From: JAICJC01 sp963709425
GTDB lineage: Bacteria; Actinomycetota; Thermoleophilia; Gaiellales; JAICJC01
Direction of reading: 5' to 3'
NCBI GenBank assembly: GCA_963709425.1
Contig: CAVPWG010000001.1
Span: 186,001 to 250,000, forward strand
Length of the DNA stretch: 64,000 nucleotides
A program made the translations under genes and the position numbers. The notes under the pieces were generated by a model. That model saw nothing but the letters and a program-made list of their open reading frames with translations. It was not told the DNA's origin and did no database searches. Within the stretch, counting starts at the first letter, position 1. Every line of letters begins with the position of its first letter. This document shows, piece by piece, positions 13,156 to 23,020 of this stretch.

Positions 13156-13880
13156 CCGGCCGGCTGCCAGCGGTATCCGTCCCCGTCCGGCTCGATCGTG
13201 CCCCAACCGTCGATGTGCGAGGCGGCGCACGCCACGCCCGTCCCGGACAGCGCACCGAGCCAGCGGCGCCGCGTCGCGAGGCCGGTCTCCGGGTCGGTGT
13301 CGAACTCGCGATCCCACTCGGGATGCTCGACGTGGCTCGTGTGGTGGATGACGTCGGCGAGGAACACGCGCCGCGATCCGTCCGCGCCGATCTCGACGCA
13401 CGCATGGCCGCCGCGGTGGCCGGGAGCCTCGACCATCCGCACCCCGGGCTCGACCTCGGCGCCGTCGTCGGCCTCGTCCAGCCGCCCCGCGATAGCCTCG
13501 AGCACCTGCCGGGCGCTGCGGTCGGCCGGGAGCGCGCGTGCCCACTGGGCCGCGGTCCTCGTCACGACGACACGCCGTGCCGGGACGTCCGGAGCGCCGC
13601 CGCAGTGGTCGAAGTCGAGGTGCGTCAGGACAACGGTGTCGATGTCGGTGAGCGCGCACCCGTGGGCGGCAAGGGCGTCGGCGAGGTTGCTGGTCGCCCC
13701 CTCCCACTCGCTGTCGAGCTGGCCCGCGGCCGTGTCGATCAGGATCGTCCGGCCGCCGCCCCGGAGGAGGATGACGTTCGAGCAGATGTGCGTGTCGGCG
13801 AACGTGCCCTCCGGCCCGAGCAGCCGGCCCTCCATCGGGAGCGCCCCGGCCGAGATGAGCTGGACGTCCCAGTCAGACAT
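13152..13880 (-). CDS. MBL-fold metallo-hydrolase
   Basis: A 242-residue metallo-beta-lactamase-fold hydrolase. The metal motif appears as VVLTHLDFDHCGG (HxDxDH), with later ligands in VEAPGHRGGH, the D of RVFLADVIHH, and a C-terminal H in AASHIDGWG. This layout matches the glyoxalase II/lactonase-like branch with two metal ions. Substrate unknown. The ATG at 13880 overlaps the stop of the RemA-like gene by 8 bp, and the stop overlaps the mpg start. Confidence 0.87.
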   Translation of the reverse strand: MSDWDVQLISAGALPMEGRLLGPEGTFADTHICSNVILLRGGGRTILIDTAAGQLDSEWEGATSNLADALAAHGCALTDIDTVVLTHLDFDHCGGAPDVPARRVVVTRTAAQWARALPADRSARQVLEAIAGRLDEADDGAEVEPGVRMVEAPGHRGGHACVEIGADGSRRVFLADVIHHTSHVEHPEWDREFDTDPETGLATRRRWLGALSGTGVACAASHIDGWGTIEPDGDGYRWQPAG

Positions 13881-14109
13881 CGAGCGACATCTGGCTCTTG
13901 CGGTTTCGCCGCAGGGCCTGCGCGAGCGCCACCGACTCGCCCATGTCGGCCAGGATCGTCCGCTCGGTGCGGGAGGCGATCAGCGGCTCGGCCATGCCCT
14001 CGACCCAGACCCGGGTCCGGTGGCCGTCTCCGCGGTCGTCGGACCCGATCGGCTCGAGGGCGTAGATGCGATCGGCGCGGACGTACTTCCCGTAGCCAAG
14101 GAACACCAT
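13873..14109 (-). CDS. RemA/DUF370-like small protein
   Basis: A 78-residue protein starting MVFLGYGKYVRADRIYALEP and containing RTRVWVEGMAEPLIASRTER. The layout (short glycine turn, VxADRI helix start, then an RTR strand) resembles RemA/DUF370, the DNA-binding biofilm-matrix regulator family of Bacillus, from which I infer a regulatory role. It lies in frame with the first part of the DegT gene, which makes it look like a fusion, but that is a by-product of the DegT frameshift. It is placed 17 bp after the DegT stop and overlaps the metallo-hydrolase gene. Confidence 0.5.
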   Translation of the reverse strand: MVFLGYGKYVRADRIYALEPIGSDDRGDGHRTRVWVEGMAEPLIASRTERTILADMGESVALAQALRRNRKSQMSLDV

Positions 14110-14126
14110 CGGCGCCCCTACCGCGC

Positions 14127-15246
14127 TCACAGCCCCTGAAGCACCTCGCGGAGCGAGGCGGCGACGTGCGCGACGTCGTCGTCCTCGAGCTGGACGTAGA
14201 ACGGGAGGGCGAGCGTCGGCCCGGCTGATCCGCTCCGTGACGGGCAGCATGCCCTCCGCGTAGCCGAACCGATCCCGGTACGGCGGCTGGAGATGGATCG
14301 CCGGCAGGTAGGGCCTCGTCGCGATCCCGCGGGCCGCCAGGCCGCCCGCCACGGCGTCGCGGTCGAGCCCGTCGGCAAGGCGCACGTAGTAGATGAACCA
14401 GCTTCGGTCCTCGGGGCCGCGGTACGGGAGCTCGACGCCGTCGATCCCGTCCAGGGCCTCGCCGTAGCGCTCGGCGACGCGCCGGCGCGCCTCGAGCAGC
14501 GTGTCCAGCTTCTCGAGCTGGGCGATCCCGACCGCGGCCGACATCTCGTCCATCCGGTAGTTGAACCCGACCCGCTGGTGGACGAGCCATTCGCCGTTGT
14601 CCGACCGGCCCTGGTTCACCAGGCTGCGCAGCTCGAGCGCAACGTCCTGGTCGTCGGTCGTGATCATCCCGCCCTCGCCGGTCGTCAGCTGCTTGTTGGG
14701 GTAGAAGCCGTAGACGGCCGGGTTTCCGTGCGACCCGACCGGGCGGCCGGCGACGCTGCATCCCAGCGCCTCGCAGGCATCCTCGACGATCGGGATCCCA
14801 GCGGCGGCGCCGATCCGCGAGATCGCCTCGATGTCGCACGGGTAGCCGAAGATGTGGATCGGGACGATCGCGCGGGTCCGCGGCGTGATCGCCGCCTCGA
14901 CGGCCGCGGGGTCGAGGTTCAGCGTCCGCTCGTCGATGTCGGCGAAGACCGGCGTCGCGCGCTCGTGGAGGATCACGTTGGCCGAGGCGATGAAGGAGAA
15001 GCTCGAGGTGATGACCTCGTCGCCGGGGCCGAGGCCGAGCCGGTTCAGCGCGACGTGGAGGCCGGCCGTCCCGCTCGAGCAGGCCACGGCGGCCCGTGTT
15101 CCGACCCGATCGGCGAACGCGCGCTCGAAGGCCGGGACCATCTCGCCGCACGCGAGCGCGTCGGAGCGAAGCACGTCCATCACCAGCTCCCGCTCACGCT
15201 CCCCGATGTGGGGCCGAGCGAGCGGGATCGAGCGTGTCGTCACCAT
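14127..15246 (-). CDS. DegT/DnrJ/EryC1-type PLP aminotransferase (frameshifted)
   Basis: Fold-type I aminotransferase of the sugar-aminotransferase family. It shows GTAGLHVALNRLGLGPGDEV, the VEDACEALG aspartate for the PLP ring nitrogen, and FYPNKQLTTGEGG with the Schiff-base lysine. Near 14219 the frame is broken by what reads as one extra base; removing it joins ERISRA to TLALPFYVQLEDDD and a stop at 14127, giving 372 residues. The GTG at 15246 opens the gene 7 bp after ilvE. Such enzymes usually aminate nucleotide-activated keto-sugars, but no sugar-nucleotide genes are nearby, so the substrate is open. Confidence 0.85.
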
Positions 15247-15253
15247 GCCGGGG

Positions 15254-16178
15254 TCAGACTGCGGCCCTGACCGGATACTCGAGCAGGTCGCCGAACCGCT
15301 CGTCGCGGCCCGAGACGATCGCGAAGAACGTGTCCTGGACAGCCTTCGTGATGGGTCCGCGGCCTCCGATCTGCTGGCCGTCGACCGACGCGACCGGCGT
15401 CACCTCCGCGGCGGTGCCGCACAGGAAGACCTCGTCGGCGAAGTAGAGATCGGTGCGGACGAGGTTCACCTCGCGTACCTCGTACCCGAGCGTGTGTGGC
15501 GATCCGGATGACCGTGTCGCGCGTGATCCCCGGGAGGCACGACGCCGTGGTGGGAGGCGTGTGCAGCACGCCGTCGCGCACGGCGAAGACGTTCTCGCCC
15601 GAGCCGTCGGCGACATAGCCCTCCTCGTTCAGGAGGATCGCCTCGTCGTCGCCGGCGCGGCTGGCCTCGAGCTTCGCCAGGACGGAGTTGATGTACTGGC
15701 CCGATGCCTTGGCGGCAGGCGGCAGCGTGTTCGGCCCGATCCGGCGGAAGCTCGACACCTTGCAGCTGACGCCGTGCTCCAGCGCGTCCTCGCCCAGGTA
15801 TGCGCCCCAGGGCCAGACGGCCACGGCGATCTCGACCGGGTTGTCGCGCGGGTAGAGGCCCATCGGCCCGGCTCCGCGAAACGCGATCGGCCGGACGTAG
15901 CACGACGACATGCTGTTCACGGCCACGGTCTCGTGGATCGCCGAGGCCAGCTCCGGGACGGAGTAGCCGAGGTCCATCTCGTACAGCGCCGCGGACCGGC
16001 GGAAGCGCCCGAGATGGTCGGTCAGGCGGAAGACGGCCGTGCCCCGGGGCGTCTCGTACGCCCGGATGCCTTCGAAGACCCCCGTGCCGTAGTGCAGCGC
16101 GTGCGTGAGGACATGGACGTTCGCCTCGTCCCAGGGGACGAAGCTGCCGTTGCGCCAGATCTTCTCGGTGGGTTCCAT
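15254..16178 (-). CDS. ilvE: Branched-chain amino acid aminotransferase (frameshifted)
   Basis: Class IV PLP transaminase for leucine, isoleucine and valine. It starts MEPTEKIWRNGSFVPWDEAN at 16178 and includes the ALHYGTGVFEGIRAYET block, YVRPIAFRGAG, the PLP lysine in PAAKASGQYINS and the substrate loop EGYVADGSGENVF. One extra base near 15494 breaks the frame; correcting it gives LGYEVREVNLVRTDLYFADE and the end LLEYPVRAAV at 15254, 307 residues in all, the usual family length. First gene of the seven-gene minus-strand run. Confidence 0.92.
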
Positions 16179-16226
16179 GCGTCTGATGGTACCGGACGGC
16201 GGCGGGCCGGACGGTAGGGTGAGACC

Positions 16227-16983
16227 GTGGAGGATCGCGACCGCCGAGCCCGCTCCTTCGGCGCCGTCGCCGACCGCTATGCCCGCGCCCGCCCCGGCTA
16301 CCCGGCTGCGACCGTGGAGTGGCTGCTCGAGGCCGCGCCTGGGCCGCGACGTGGTCGACCTGGCGGCGGGCACCGGGAAGCTCACCCAGGCGATCGTCGA
16401 GGTCGGCGCCGCGGTCGTTGCCGTCGAGCCCGACGACGAGATGCGCGCCGAGCTGGGGGTCGTGCTCCCCGATGTTCGGGCGCTCGCCGGCACCGCCGAG
16501 GCGATCCCGCTCCCGGACGCGAGCGCCGACGCCGTGCTCGTCGCGCAGGCATTCCACTGGTTCGACCCGGAGCCGGCGTGCGACGAGATCGCGCGGGTGC
16601 TGCGGCCCGGCGGCGTGCTGGGGCTGGTCTGGAACCTCCGGGACGGTTCGGTGCCGTGGGTCGCCGACCTCGATCGGCTGCTCGGCTGGCCGGCCGACGT
16701 CGTCGCCCGCGCCGGCGACCTGAGCTTCGCGGAGATCGAGCGCCATCCGGCGTTCGCCGTCGACGGACGGCGCGAGTTCCCGAACCCGGTGGCGTTCACG
16801 CCCTCGCGCCTCGTCGACTGGGCGGCGTCCACGAGCCACGTCGCCACCAGGCCGGAGGCCGAGCGGGCGGCGCTGCTCGAAGGAGTGGCGGAGCTCGGCC
16901 GGACGCATCCCGATCTGCACGGCCGGCCCGCGTTCGCGATGCCCTACAGGACGATCGCGCTCAGGTTTTCCCGTTCACCGTGA
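16227..16983 (+). CDS. Class I SAM-dependent methyltransferase (frameshifted)
   Basis: A methyltransferase of about 251 residues. The GTG at 16227 opens with SFGAVADRYARARPGYP, typical of the UbiE/tellurite-resistance-like branch, and the body carries motif I VVDLAAGTGKLTQAIVEVG, the acidic VAVEPDDEM, and FHWFDPEPACDEIARVLRPG. An extra G in the GGG at 16341-16343 separates the two halves; removing it joins EAAPG to RDVVDLAAG. Its end overlaps the serA stop on the other strand by 23 bp. Function beyond methyl transfer is unknown. Confidence 0.82.
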
Positions 16984-18568
16984 CGAGCCTCACGCTGTGG
17001 ATGCCGCCGAGGGTCTGCAGGCGCTCGAGGGCGTCGGCGTTCGGGTCGGCGTCCACGGCGAGCACCATCACCGCGCGGCTGCCGGGGCCACCGGCACGGG
17101 CGCCCGGACCATTGCGGCTCACGCTCATGTTCGAGATGTTCACGCCCTCGGCGCCGAACAGCATGCCGACCTGGCCGATCATGCCCGGGCTGTCGTCGTT
17201 CATCATCACGAGCAGGTGCGCGGGGGCCAGCTCGATCTCGACGCGGTAGCCGTACACCTCGACGAGCCAGGGCCGCTGCTCGCGGCCGATCGTCGTCCCC
17301 GCGACGGACGTGTCGGCGCCGCACACCACGCGGACGAGATTCGTGTAGTCGCCCGGGGTGCGGGTGCGCTCCTCCCCCACGTCGATCCCGCGCCCCTCGG
17401 CCACCGCCCGGGCGTTCACGAGGTTCACCGGCTCGTCCGAGAGCGCCCCGAACACGCCGGCCAGGACGGCCTGCGTCACGAGCCGGGTGTCGTGCTCGGC
17501 GAGCGCCCCCGCGCACGTCACGTCGACGCGCTCGAACCCGCCGCCTGACAGGCCGGCGACCAGCTGTCCAAGGCGGGTCGCGAGCGGGATGTACGGGCCG
17601 AGCACCTCCATGTCCTCCGCCCCGACGTGCGGGATGTTCACCGCGTTCGACACGAACTCGCCGGCGAGAGCCGCGGCGACCTGCTCGGCGACGATCACGC
17701 CGGCCCGGTCCTGGGCCTCGTGGGTGGCGGCGCCGAGGTGCGGCGTCACGACGACGTTCTCGAGCTCGAGGATGCGGCCGGACGTGTACGGCTCGTCGGG
17801 GAAGACGTCGAGCGCGGCGCCGGCGACCTGGCCCGATTCGAGCGCATCGACCAGTGCGTCGATGTCGACGAGGTCGCCGCGAGCGGCGTTCACGATCCGG
17901 ACCCCCCGCTTCATCAGGTGCAGCCGCTCGGAGTTGATCAGGTTCCGGGTGTCGTCGGTCAGCGGGGCGTGCAGGGTCACGAAGTCCGCCTGGAGGAGCA
18001 CGTTCTCGAGCGATCCCGACGTCACCTGGAGCTCGCGGCAGCGCTCGGCCGAGACGAACGGGTCGTAGACGACGACGCGCATGCCGAGCGCCCTGGCGCG
18101 AGCAGCGACGAGCTGCCCGATGCGGCCGAAGCCGATGACGGCGAGCGTCTTGTCGGCAAGCTCGACGCCGGCGTAGCGCGACCGCTCCCACCGGCCCTGG
18201 ACGAGCGCGGCATGCGCCTGCGGGATGTTCCGAGCCAGGGCGACAAGCAGGCCGATCGCGTGCTCGGCTGCGGCAACCATGTTCGACCCGGGCGCATTGG
18301 CGACGATGATTCCGCGCCGCGTGGCGGCGGCGACGTCGACGTTGTCCACGCCCGTGCCCGCGCGCCCGATCACCCGCAGCCGCCCGGCGCGGTCGATCAG
18401 GTCGGCCGTGACGCGGGTCGCGCTGCGGACGATCAGGCCGTCGTAGCCGCCGATCCGGCCCGCCAGCTCAGCGGCCGGGAGACCGAGCTCGACGTCGACC
18501 TTGAAGCGGTCGCGGAGCAGGTGAACGCCGGCGTCGGCGATCTCCTCGGTGACGAGGACGCTATCCAT
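16961..18568 (-). CDS. serA: D-3-phosphoglycerate dehydrogenase
   Basis: A 535-residue long-form SerA, the first enzyme of the phosphorylated serine pathway. The catalytic domain has GRAGTGVDNVDVAAATRRGI, the NAD motif AVIGFGRIGQLVAARARALG, and the HAPLTDDTRNLIN and PHLGAATHEAQ segments with the catalytic His. After the substrate-binding domain come an allosteric substrate-binding (ASB) domain and a C-terminal ACT domain (MMNDDSPGMIGQVGMLFG) that usually gives serine feedback inhibition. The ATG at 18568 overlaps the preceding aminotransferase stop by 8 bp, a pairing that supports joint function. Confidence 0.95.
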   Translation of the reverse strand: MDSVLVTEEIADAGVHLLRDRFKVDVELGLPAAELAGRIGGYDGLIVRSATRVTADLIDRAGRLRVIGRAGTGVDNVDVAAATRRGIIVANAPGSNMVAAAEHAIGLLVALARNIPQAHAALVQGRWERSRYAGVELADKTLAVIGFGRIGQLVAARARALGMRVVVYDPFVSAERCRELQVTSGSLENVLLQADFVTLHAPLTDDTRNLINSERLHLMKRGVRIVNAARGDLVDIDALVDALESGQVAGAALDVFPDEPYTSGRILELENVVVTPHLGAATHEAQDRAGVIVAEQVAAALAGEFVSNAVNIPHVGAEDMEVLGPYIPLATRLGQLVAGLSGGGFERVDVTCAGALAEHDTRLVTQAVLAGVFGALSDEPVNLVNARAVAEGRGIDVGEERTRTPGDYTNLVRVVCGADTSVAGTTIGREQRPWLVEVYGYRVEIELAPAHLLVMMNDDSPGMIGQVGMLFGAEGVNISNMSVSRNGPGARAGGPGSRAVMVLAVDADPNADALERLQTLGGIHSVRLVTVNGKT

Positions 18569-19725
18569 CGACCGGCACCGGCTCCGCCGCGAAGAGCGCG
18601 GTGGCGGCGGCGACGCCGCCCCCGGGAGTCGGAGGCGTGTGGCCCAGCTCGACGAGCGCCATCTCGAGGCCCGCGAGCGCGGTCACGATGTCGAACTCGT
18701 TCATGTAGCCCATGTGGCCGATGCGCATGATCTTCCCCCGGAGCGGGCCGTGGCCGCCGGCGAGGACGATGCCATGCCGGTCGCGCAGAACGGTGTAGCA
18801 CTGCTGGCCGTCGATGCCGTCCGGCATGAGGAGGGCGGTGACCATTGCGGCCGAGTCGTCGTCGGGGGAGAAGAGGCCGAGCCCCAGTCCCTTCACGCCC
18901 GCGCGGGTCGCGCGCGCCAGCCGCCGGTTGTGCTCCCACACGTTGCCGGGCCGCCGCTCGAGGATGAGGTCGAGCGCCGTGCGCAGCGCTGCGACGAGGC
19001 TGACGGCCGGCGTGAAGGCGGTGTCGCCCTTGGCCTGGGAGTCGGCGCTTCGGCGCCAGTCGAGGTAGTAGCGCGGCAGGCGTGCGTGCTCCACGCGCTC
19101 CCAGGCGCGCCTCGAGACGGACGCGAACGCCAGCCCCGGCGGGCACATCAGCGCCTTCTGCGACCCCGAGACGACGACGTCGACGCCCCAGGCGTCGGTC
19201 GCGAACTCGATCCCTCCCAGGCTCGAGACCGCGTCGACGACGAGGACGGCGCCCGTCGGCGCGACGGCGCTCGCGATGGCCTCCACGTCGTGCACGACGC
19301 CGGTGGACGTCTCGGAGTGGGTCACGAATACGGCCGCTGTGTCCGCCTCGGCGGCCACAGCGGCGATCCGGCCGGGGTCGAGCCGCTCACCCCACGGTTG
19401 CTCGGCGAGGACCGGCTCGATGCCGTACGCGCGGATGAGCTTCACCCACCGCTCGCCGAAGTTCCCGGCCGTGGCGACGACGACGCGGTCGTCCGGCGAG
19501 AGCAGGTTGGCGACCGCCGACTCCATCGCCGCCGTCCCCGACCCGGTGAAGAGCAGCACGTCGCCCTCGGTCGCGAACACCTGCTTCAGGTGTTCCAGCG
19601 TCTCGAGGAGCAGCGCCCTGAATTCGGGGCTTCGGTGGTGCTGCATCGGGCGCGGCTGCGGCGGCCGCCACCTCCGGCGGGATCGGCGTCGGGCCCGGGG
19701 TGATCAGGTAGCGCTTGGTTGACAC
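18561..19725 (-). CDS. Class V aminotransferase, probable phosphoserine/alanine-glyoxylate type (frameshifted)
   Basis: Fold-type I PLP enzyme of the alanine-glyoxylate/serine-pyruvate aminotransferase family, about 387 residues. The N-terminus YLITPGPTPIPPEV (from GTG at 19725), LLFTGSGTAAMESAVANL, THSETSTGVVHDVEAI, VVDAVSSLGG and the PLP lysine in VVSGSQKALMCPPG are all present. One extra G near 19647 (before the codons for MQHH) breaks the frame. It overlaps serA by 8 bp; since no classical serC is in the window, it may catalyse the phosphohydroxypyruvate step, as archaeal members of this family do. That role is inference. Confidence 0.87.
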
Positions 19726-19824
19726 CGGCGGGAATCGTACGCCGGACCGCGACGCGCCCGTGCCGACCGCGTCAGCGCGGCGGATCGGCGCCGTTGGCGG
19801 CCGGGGTACCGCTGGCACACGTCG

Positions 19825-21243
19825 TTACAGTCGGGAGCGGAGGAGCTCCTGTACCTGGCGGGCGTCGGCGCGGCCGCGGGTCTCCTTCATCACCTGTCCG
19901 ACGAGCGCGTTGATCACGCCGTCCTTGCCGCCGCGGAACTGTTCCACCAGCGCCGGGTTGGCGTCCATGACCTGCGCCACCAGCGCGTCGAGCTCGGACG
20001 AGTCGCCGACCGTCCCGAGCCCGTGGCGCTCGACGAGCTCGGCCGGGGCGGTGCTCGGCTCGGCCTCGAGCAGGGCGTAGACCTGCTTTGCGATCGTCGC
20101 GGTGATCGTGCCGGCCGAGATCAGGCCGATGAGCTCGGCGAGCCGCGCCGCCGGCACAGCCTCCACCGCTCCCGGCTGGTTTCGTACCCAGTCCGACGCC
20201 GCCTTCGCGTCGGCGCCCGCCGCGACCACATCCTCGAAGTACGCGGCGATCGCGGGCGTCGCGTTCAGGTCGGCGGCGTCGTGCGCCCCGAGCCCGAGCT
20301 GATCGCGGAACCGCGCGATCCGCGCGCCCGGCAGCTCCGGCAGGCCGGCGCGCAGACGCTCGACGTCCTCCCGCGACGGCTCGAGAGGCACCAGGTCCGG
20401 CTCCGGGAAGTACCGGTAGTCGTCGGCCTCCTCCTTCGAGCGGCGGGCGTGCAGCTCGCGCTTGGCTGGGTCGTAGTGCAGCGTCTCCTGCAGCACCGGC
20501 TCCCCCGCCTCGATCAGCCCGATCTGGCGCTCGATCTCGGCCGCCATCCCTTCGCCGAGGAACTTGAACGAGTTCATGTTCTTGAGCTCGGTCTTCGTCC
20601 CGAGCGCGGTCTCACCGCGCGGCCTGACCGAGACGTTGGCGTCGCAGCGAAGCGACCCCTTCTCCATGTCGCAGTCCGAGACCCCGATGGTCTGAAGCGT
20701 GTTCTTGAGCAGCCCGAGGAAGGCCAGCGCCTGCTCGGGCGAGCGGATGTCGGGCTCGGTCACGATCTCAACGAGCGGCGTGCCGCACCGGTTGAAGTCG
20801 ACGACCGAGGACTCCGCCCCGGCGATGCGCCCGCCGGCGCCGCCGGCGTGCACGAGCTTCGCGGCATCCTCCTCCAGGTGCGCCCGGGTGATCCCGATCC
20901 GCTCGCCGCCGACGAGCAGGTGGCCGTGCGCGCAGATCGGCTCGTCGTACTGGCTGATCTGGTACGCCTTCGGGCTGTCGGGATAGAAGTAGTTCTTGCG
21001 GTGAAACTGGCTCCGGCCGGCGATGTCGCAGTCCAGCGCGAGCCCGATCTGGATCGCCTTCTCCACCGCGCCGGCGTTGATCGTCGGGAGGGCGCCGGGA
21101 TGCCCGAGGCAGACCGGGCACGTCCGCGTGTTGGGCTCGTCGCCGAAGCGGTTCTCGCACCGGCAGAACATCTTCGAGTCGGTGTTCAGCTGCACGTGGA
21201 TCTCGAGCCCGATGACGGGCTCGAACCGCTCCTCGCCGCTCAT
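19825..21243 (-). CDS. gatB: Aspartyl/glutamyl-tRNA(Asn/Gln) amidotransferase subunit B
   Basis: A 472-residue GatB, which phosphorylates and amidates Glu-tRNA-Gln or Asp-tRNA-Asn. Visible are the start VIGLEIHVQLNTDSKMFCRC, the Zn cysteines (CRC and CPVCLGHPG), HRKNYFYPDSPKAYQISQYD and LRCDANVSVRP. The C-terminus has the helical YqeY-like tail (GKDGVINALVGQVMKETRG) that binds tRNA. Its ATG overlaps the gatA stop as ATGA. Order gatC-gatA-gatB on the minus strand is the standard operon. Confidence 0.97.
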   Translation of the reverse strand: MSGEERFEPVIGLEIHVQLNTDSKMFCRCENRFGDEPNTRTCPVCLGHPGALPTINAGAVEKAIQIGLALDCDIAGRSQFHRKNYFYPDSPKAYQISQYDEPICAHGHLLVGGERIGITRAHLEEDAAKLVHAGGAGGRIAGAESSVVDFNRCGTPLVEIVTEPDIRSPEQALAFLGLLKNTLQTIGVSDCDMEKGSLRCDANVSVRPRGETALGTKTELKNMNSFKFLGEGMAAEIERQIGLIEAGEPVLQETLHYDPAKRELHARRSKEEADDYRYFPEPDLVPLEPSREDVERLRAGLPELPGARIARFRDQLGLGAHDAADLNATPAIAAYFEDVVAAGADAKAASDWVRNQPGAVEAVPAARLAELIGLISAGTITATIAKQVYALLEAEPSTAPAELVERHGLGTVGDSSELDALVAQVMDANPALVEQFRGGKDGVINALVGQVMKETRGRADARQVQELLRSRL

Positions 21244-22700
21244 GCCCGCGCCTCCGCCACGGCGGGCGGCCGCGGGTCGAATCCGAGCGCCTGCTCCAGC
21301 GCGTGCGCAGCCGAGAGGATCCGGTTCTCGGCGAACGCCGCGCCGACCAGCTGAAAGCCCACCGGCAGGCCGTCGGAAAGGCCGCATGGCAGCGAGATCC
21401 CGGGCAAGCCGGCCAGGTTGACGGGCACCGTGAGCACATCCGACGCGTACATCGCCCACGGGTCGTCGACCCGCTCGCCGATCCGGAACGCCACGGTCGG
21501 CGACGTCGGCATCGCGATCAGGTCGCAGGCACCGAACGCCGCCTGGAAGTCCTCCCGGATCCGCGTCCGCACCTTCTGCGCCATCCCGTAGTACGCGTCG
21601 TAGTAGCCGGCGGACAGGGCGTACGTGCCGAGCATGATGCGCCGCTTCACCTCGTCGCCGAAGCCCTTGGCGCGGGTGCGGCCGTACATCTCGATGACCG
21701 TGTCGCCTTCCTCCTGGACGCGGATGCCGTAGCGCACCCCGTCGAAGCGGCTCAGGTTGGCCGACGCCTCGGCGGGAGCGATGAGGTAGTACGCGGGCAA
21801 CGCATAGCCCGCATGCGGGAGCGACACCTCGACCACGTCGGCGCCGAGGCCCTCCGCGGCCCGAAGGCCCGCGTCGAACGCCTCGCGCACGCCCGGCTCG
21901 ACGCCCTGCGCGAGCAGATCGGACGGGACGCCGATCCGCACCCCGCGCAGATCGGAGGCGTCGGGGACGGCGATCGGCTCCGGCAACTCGACGGACGTGG
22001 CATCGCAGTCGTCCTTGCCACAGATCACCTGGAGCAGGCGGGCGCAGTCGCGCACGGTGAGCGCGAAGGGGCCGATCTGGTCGAGCGACGACGCAAACGC
22101 GATCAGGCCGTACCGGCTGACGGCGCCGTATGTGGGCTTCATGCCCACGACGCCGCACAGGGCCGCAGGCTGGCGGATCGAGCCGCCGGTGTCCGTGCCG
22201 AGCGCCAGCGGGGCGAACCCGGCCGCGACCGCCGCCGAGGAGCCGCCCGACGAGCCTCCCGGCACGCGCTCGGGATCCCAGGGGTTGCGGGTGACCCCGA
22301 ACGCTGAGTTCTCGGTCGAGGAGCCCATGGCGAACTCGTCCATGTTCGTCTTGCCGAGCGAGATCAGGCCGGCGCCCTTCACCCGGCGCACGCAGCCGCC
22401 GTCGTAGATCGGCAGGTGGCCCTCGAGGATGTGCGAGCCGGCCGTCGTCTCCTCGCCCTTCGTACACAGGATGTCCTTGAGCGCGATCGGCACGCCCTCG
22501 AGCCCTGTGCGGCCGTCGCGGTCGCGCGCATCGGCCTCGGCAAGGGCGGGCTCACGGCGCGTGCGGAGGAACGCGTGGAGCGCAGGATCCTCGCGGTCGA
22601 TGCGGTCGAGGTAGGCCGCCACGAGCTCGCGGCAGCTGATCTCGCGGGCGTCGAGCAGCTCGACGCACCGCTCGGCGGTGAGCCCGGACGTGTCGATCAT
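21240..22700 (-). CDS. gatA: Aspartyl/glutamyl-tRNA(Asn/Gln) amidotransferase subunit A
   Basis: A 486-residue amidase-signature protein supplying ammonia from glutamine. The Ser-cisSer-Lys triad is visible: Lys in GVPIALKDILCTKG, cis-Ser in GGSSGGSSAAVAAG and the nucleophile Ser in GTDTGGSIRQPAALCGVVG. Length is normal. Its ATG at 22700 overlaps the gatC stop by 4 bp, and its own stop overlaps gatB, so the three subunits are translationally coupled. Confidence 0.97.
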   Translation of the reverse strand: MIDTSGLTAERCVELLDAREISCRELVAAYLDRIDREDPALHAFLRTRREPALAEADARDRDGRTGLEGVPIALKDILCTKGEETTAGSHILEGHLPIYDGGCVRRVKGAGLISLGKTNMDEFAMGSSTENSAFGVTRNPWDPERVPGGSSGGSSAAVAAGFAPLALGTDTGGSIRQPAALCGVVGMKPTYGAVSRYGLIAFASSLDQIGPFALTVRDCARLLQVICGKDDCDATSVELPEPIAVPDASDLRGVRIGVPSDLLAQGVEPGVREAFDAGLRAAEGLGADVVEVSLPHAGYALPAYYLIAPAEASANLSRFDGVRYGIRVQEEGDTVIEMYGRTRAKGFGDEVKRRIMLGTYALSAGYYDAYYGMAQKVRTRIREDFQAAFGACDLIAMPTSPTVAFRIGERVDDPWAMYASDVLTVPVNLAGLPGISLPCGLSDGLPVGFQLVGAAFAENRILSAAHALEQALGFDPRPPAVAEARA

Positions 22701-22981
22701 GCCGTGGGCGGCACCCTGAAGCCGCCGTCGGCCGGGTCGGGCGCCCCGCGGAGCACGTCGTCGCGCGGCCAGGAGGGCCGCGAACGGTCTTCACGCACGC
22801 TGTTCGCAAGGTCGAGCGCGTGCGCCGTCGGCGCGACATCGCCCAGATCGAGCCTTGAGAGCTCCTGCACATGCCCGAGGATCGTCGAGAGCTGCTCGCG
22901 CATCGGCCCGACCTCGTCCGGGTCCAGCCGCAGGCGCGCCAGCCGTGCGACGTGGAGGACGTCGGCGTCGGAGATCGCCAT
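22697..22981 (-). CDS. gatC: Aspartyl/glutamyl-tRNA(Asn/Gln) amidotransferase subunit C
   Basis: A 94-residue GatC, the small subunit that wraps around GatA and stabilises the amidotransferase. The start MAISDADVLHVARLARLRLD and the central helix ILGHVQELSRLDLGDV are typical, as is the proline-rich end. First gene of the gatCAB operon. It lies 39 bp downstream (minus sense reading) of no other gene on that strand except the cold-shock gene, which ends in the opposite flank at 23021. Confidence 0.95.
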   Translation of the reverse strand: MAISDADVLHVARLARLRLDPDEVGPMREQLSTILGHVQELSRLDLGDVAPTAHALDLANSVREDRSRPSWPRDDVLRGAPDPADGGFRVPPTA

Positions 22982-23020
22982 CGGCGGCAGCTTAGTCCGA
23001 GCGGACGGGAATCAGCCGAT

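Noticed and set aside
13873..15246. A DegT-RemA fusion protein
   Set aside because: The aminotransferase ending is recovered in another frame with a stop at 14127, so the joined frame results from an indel.
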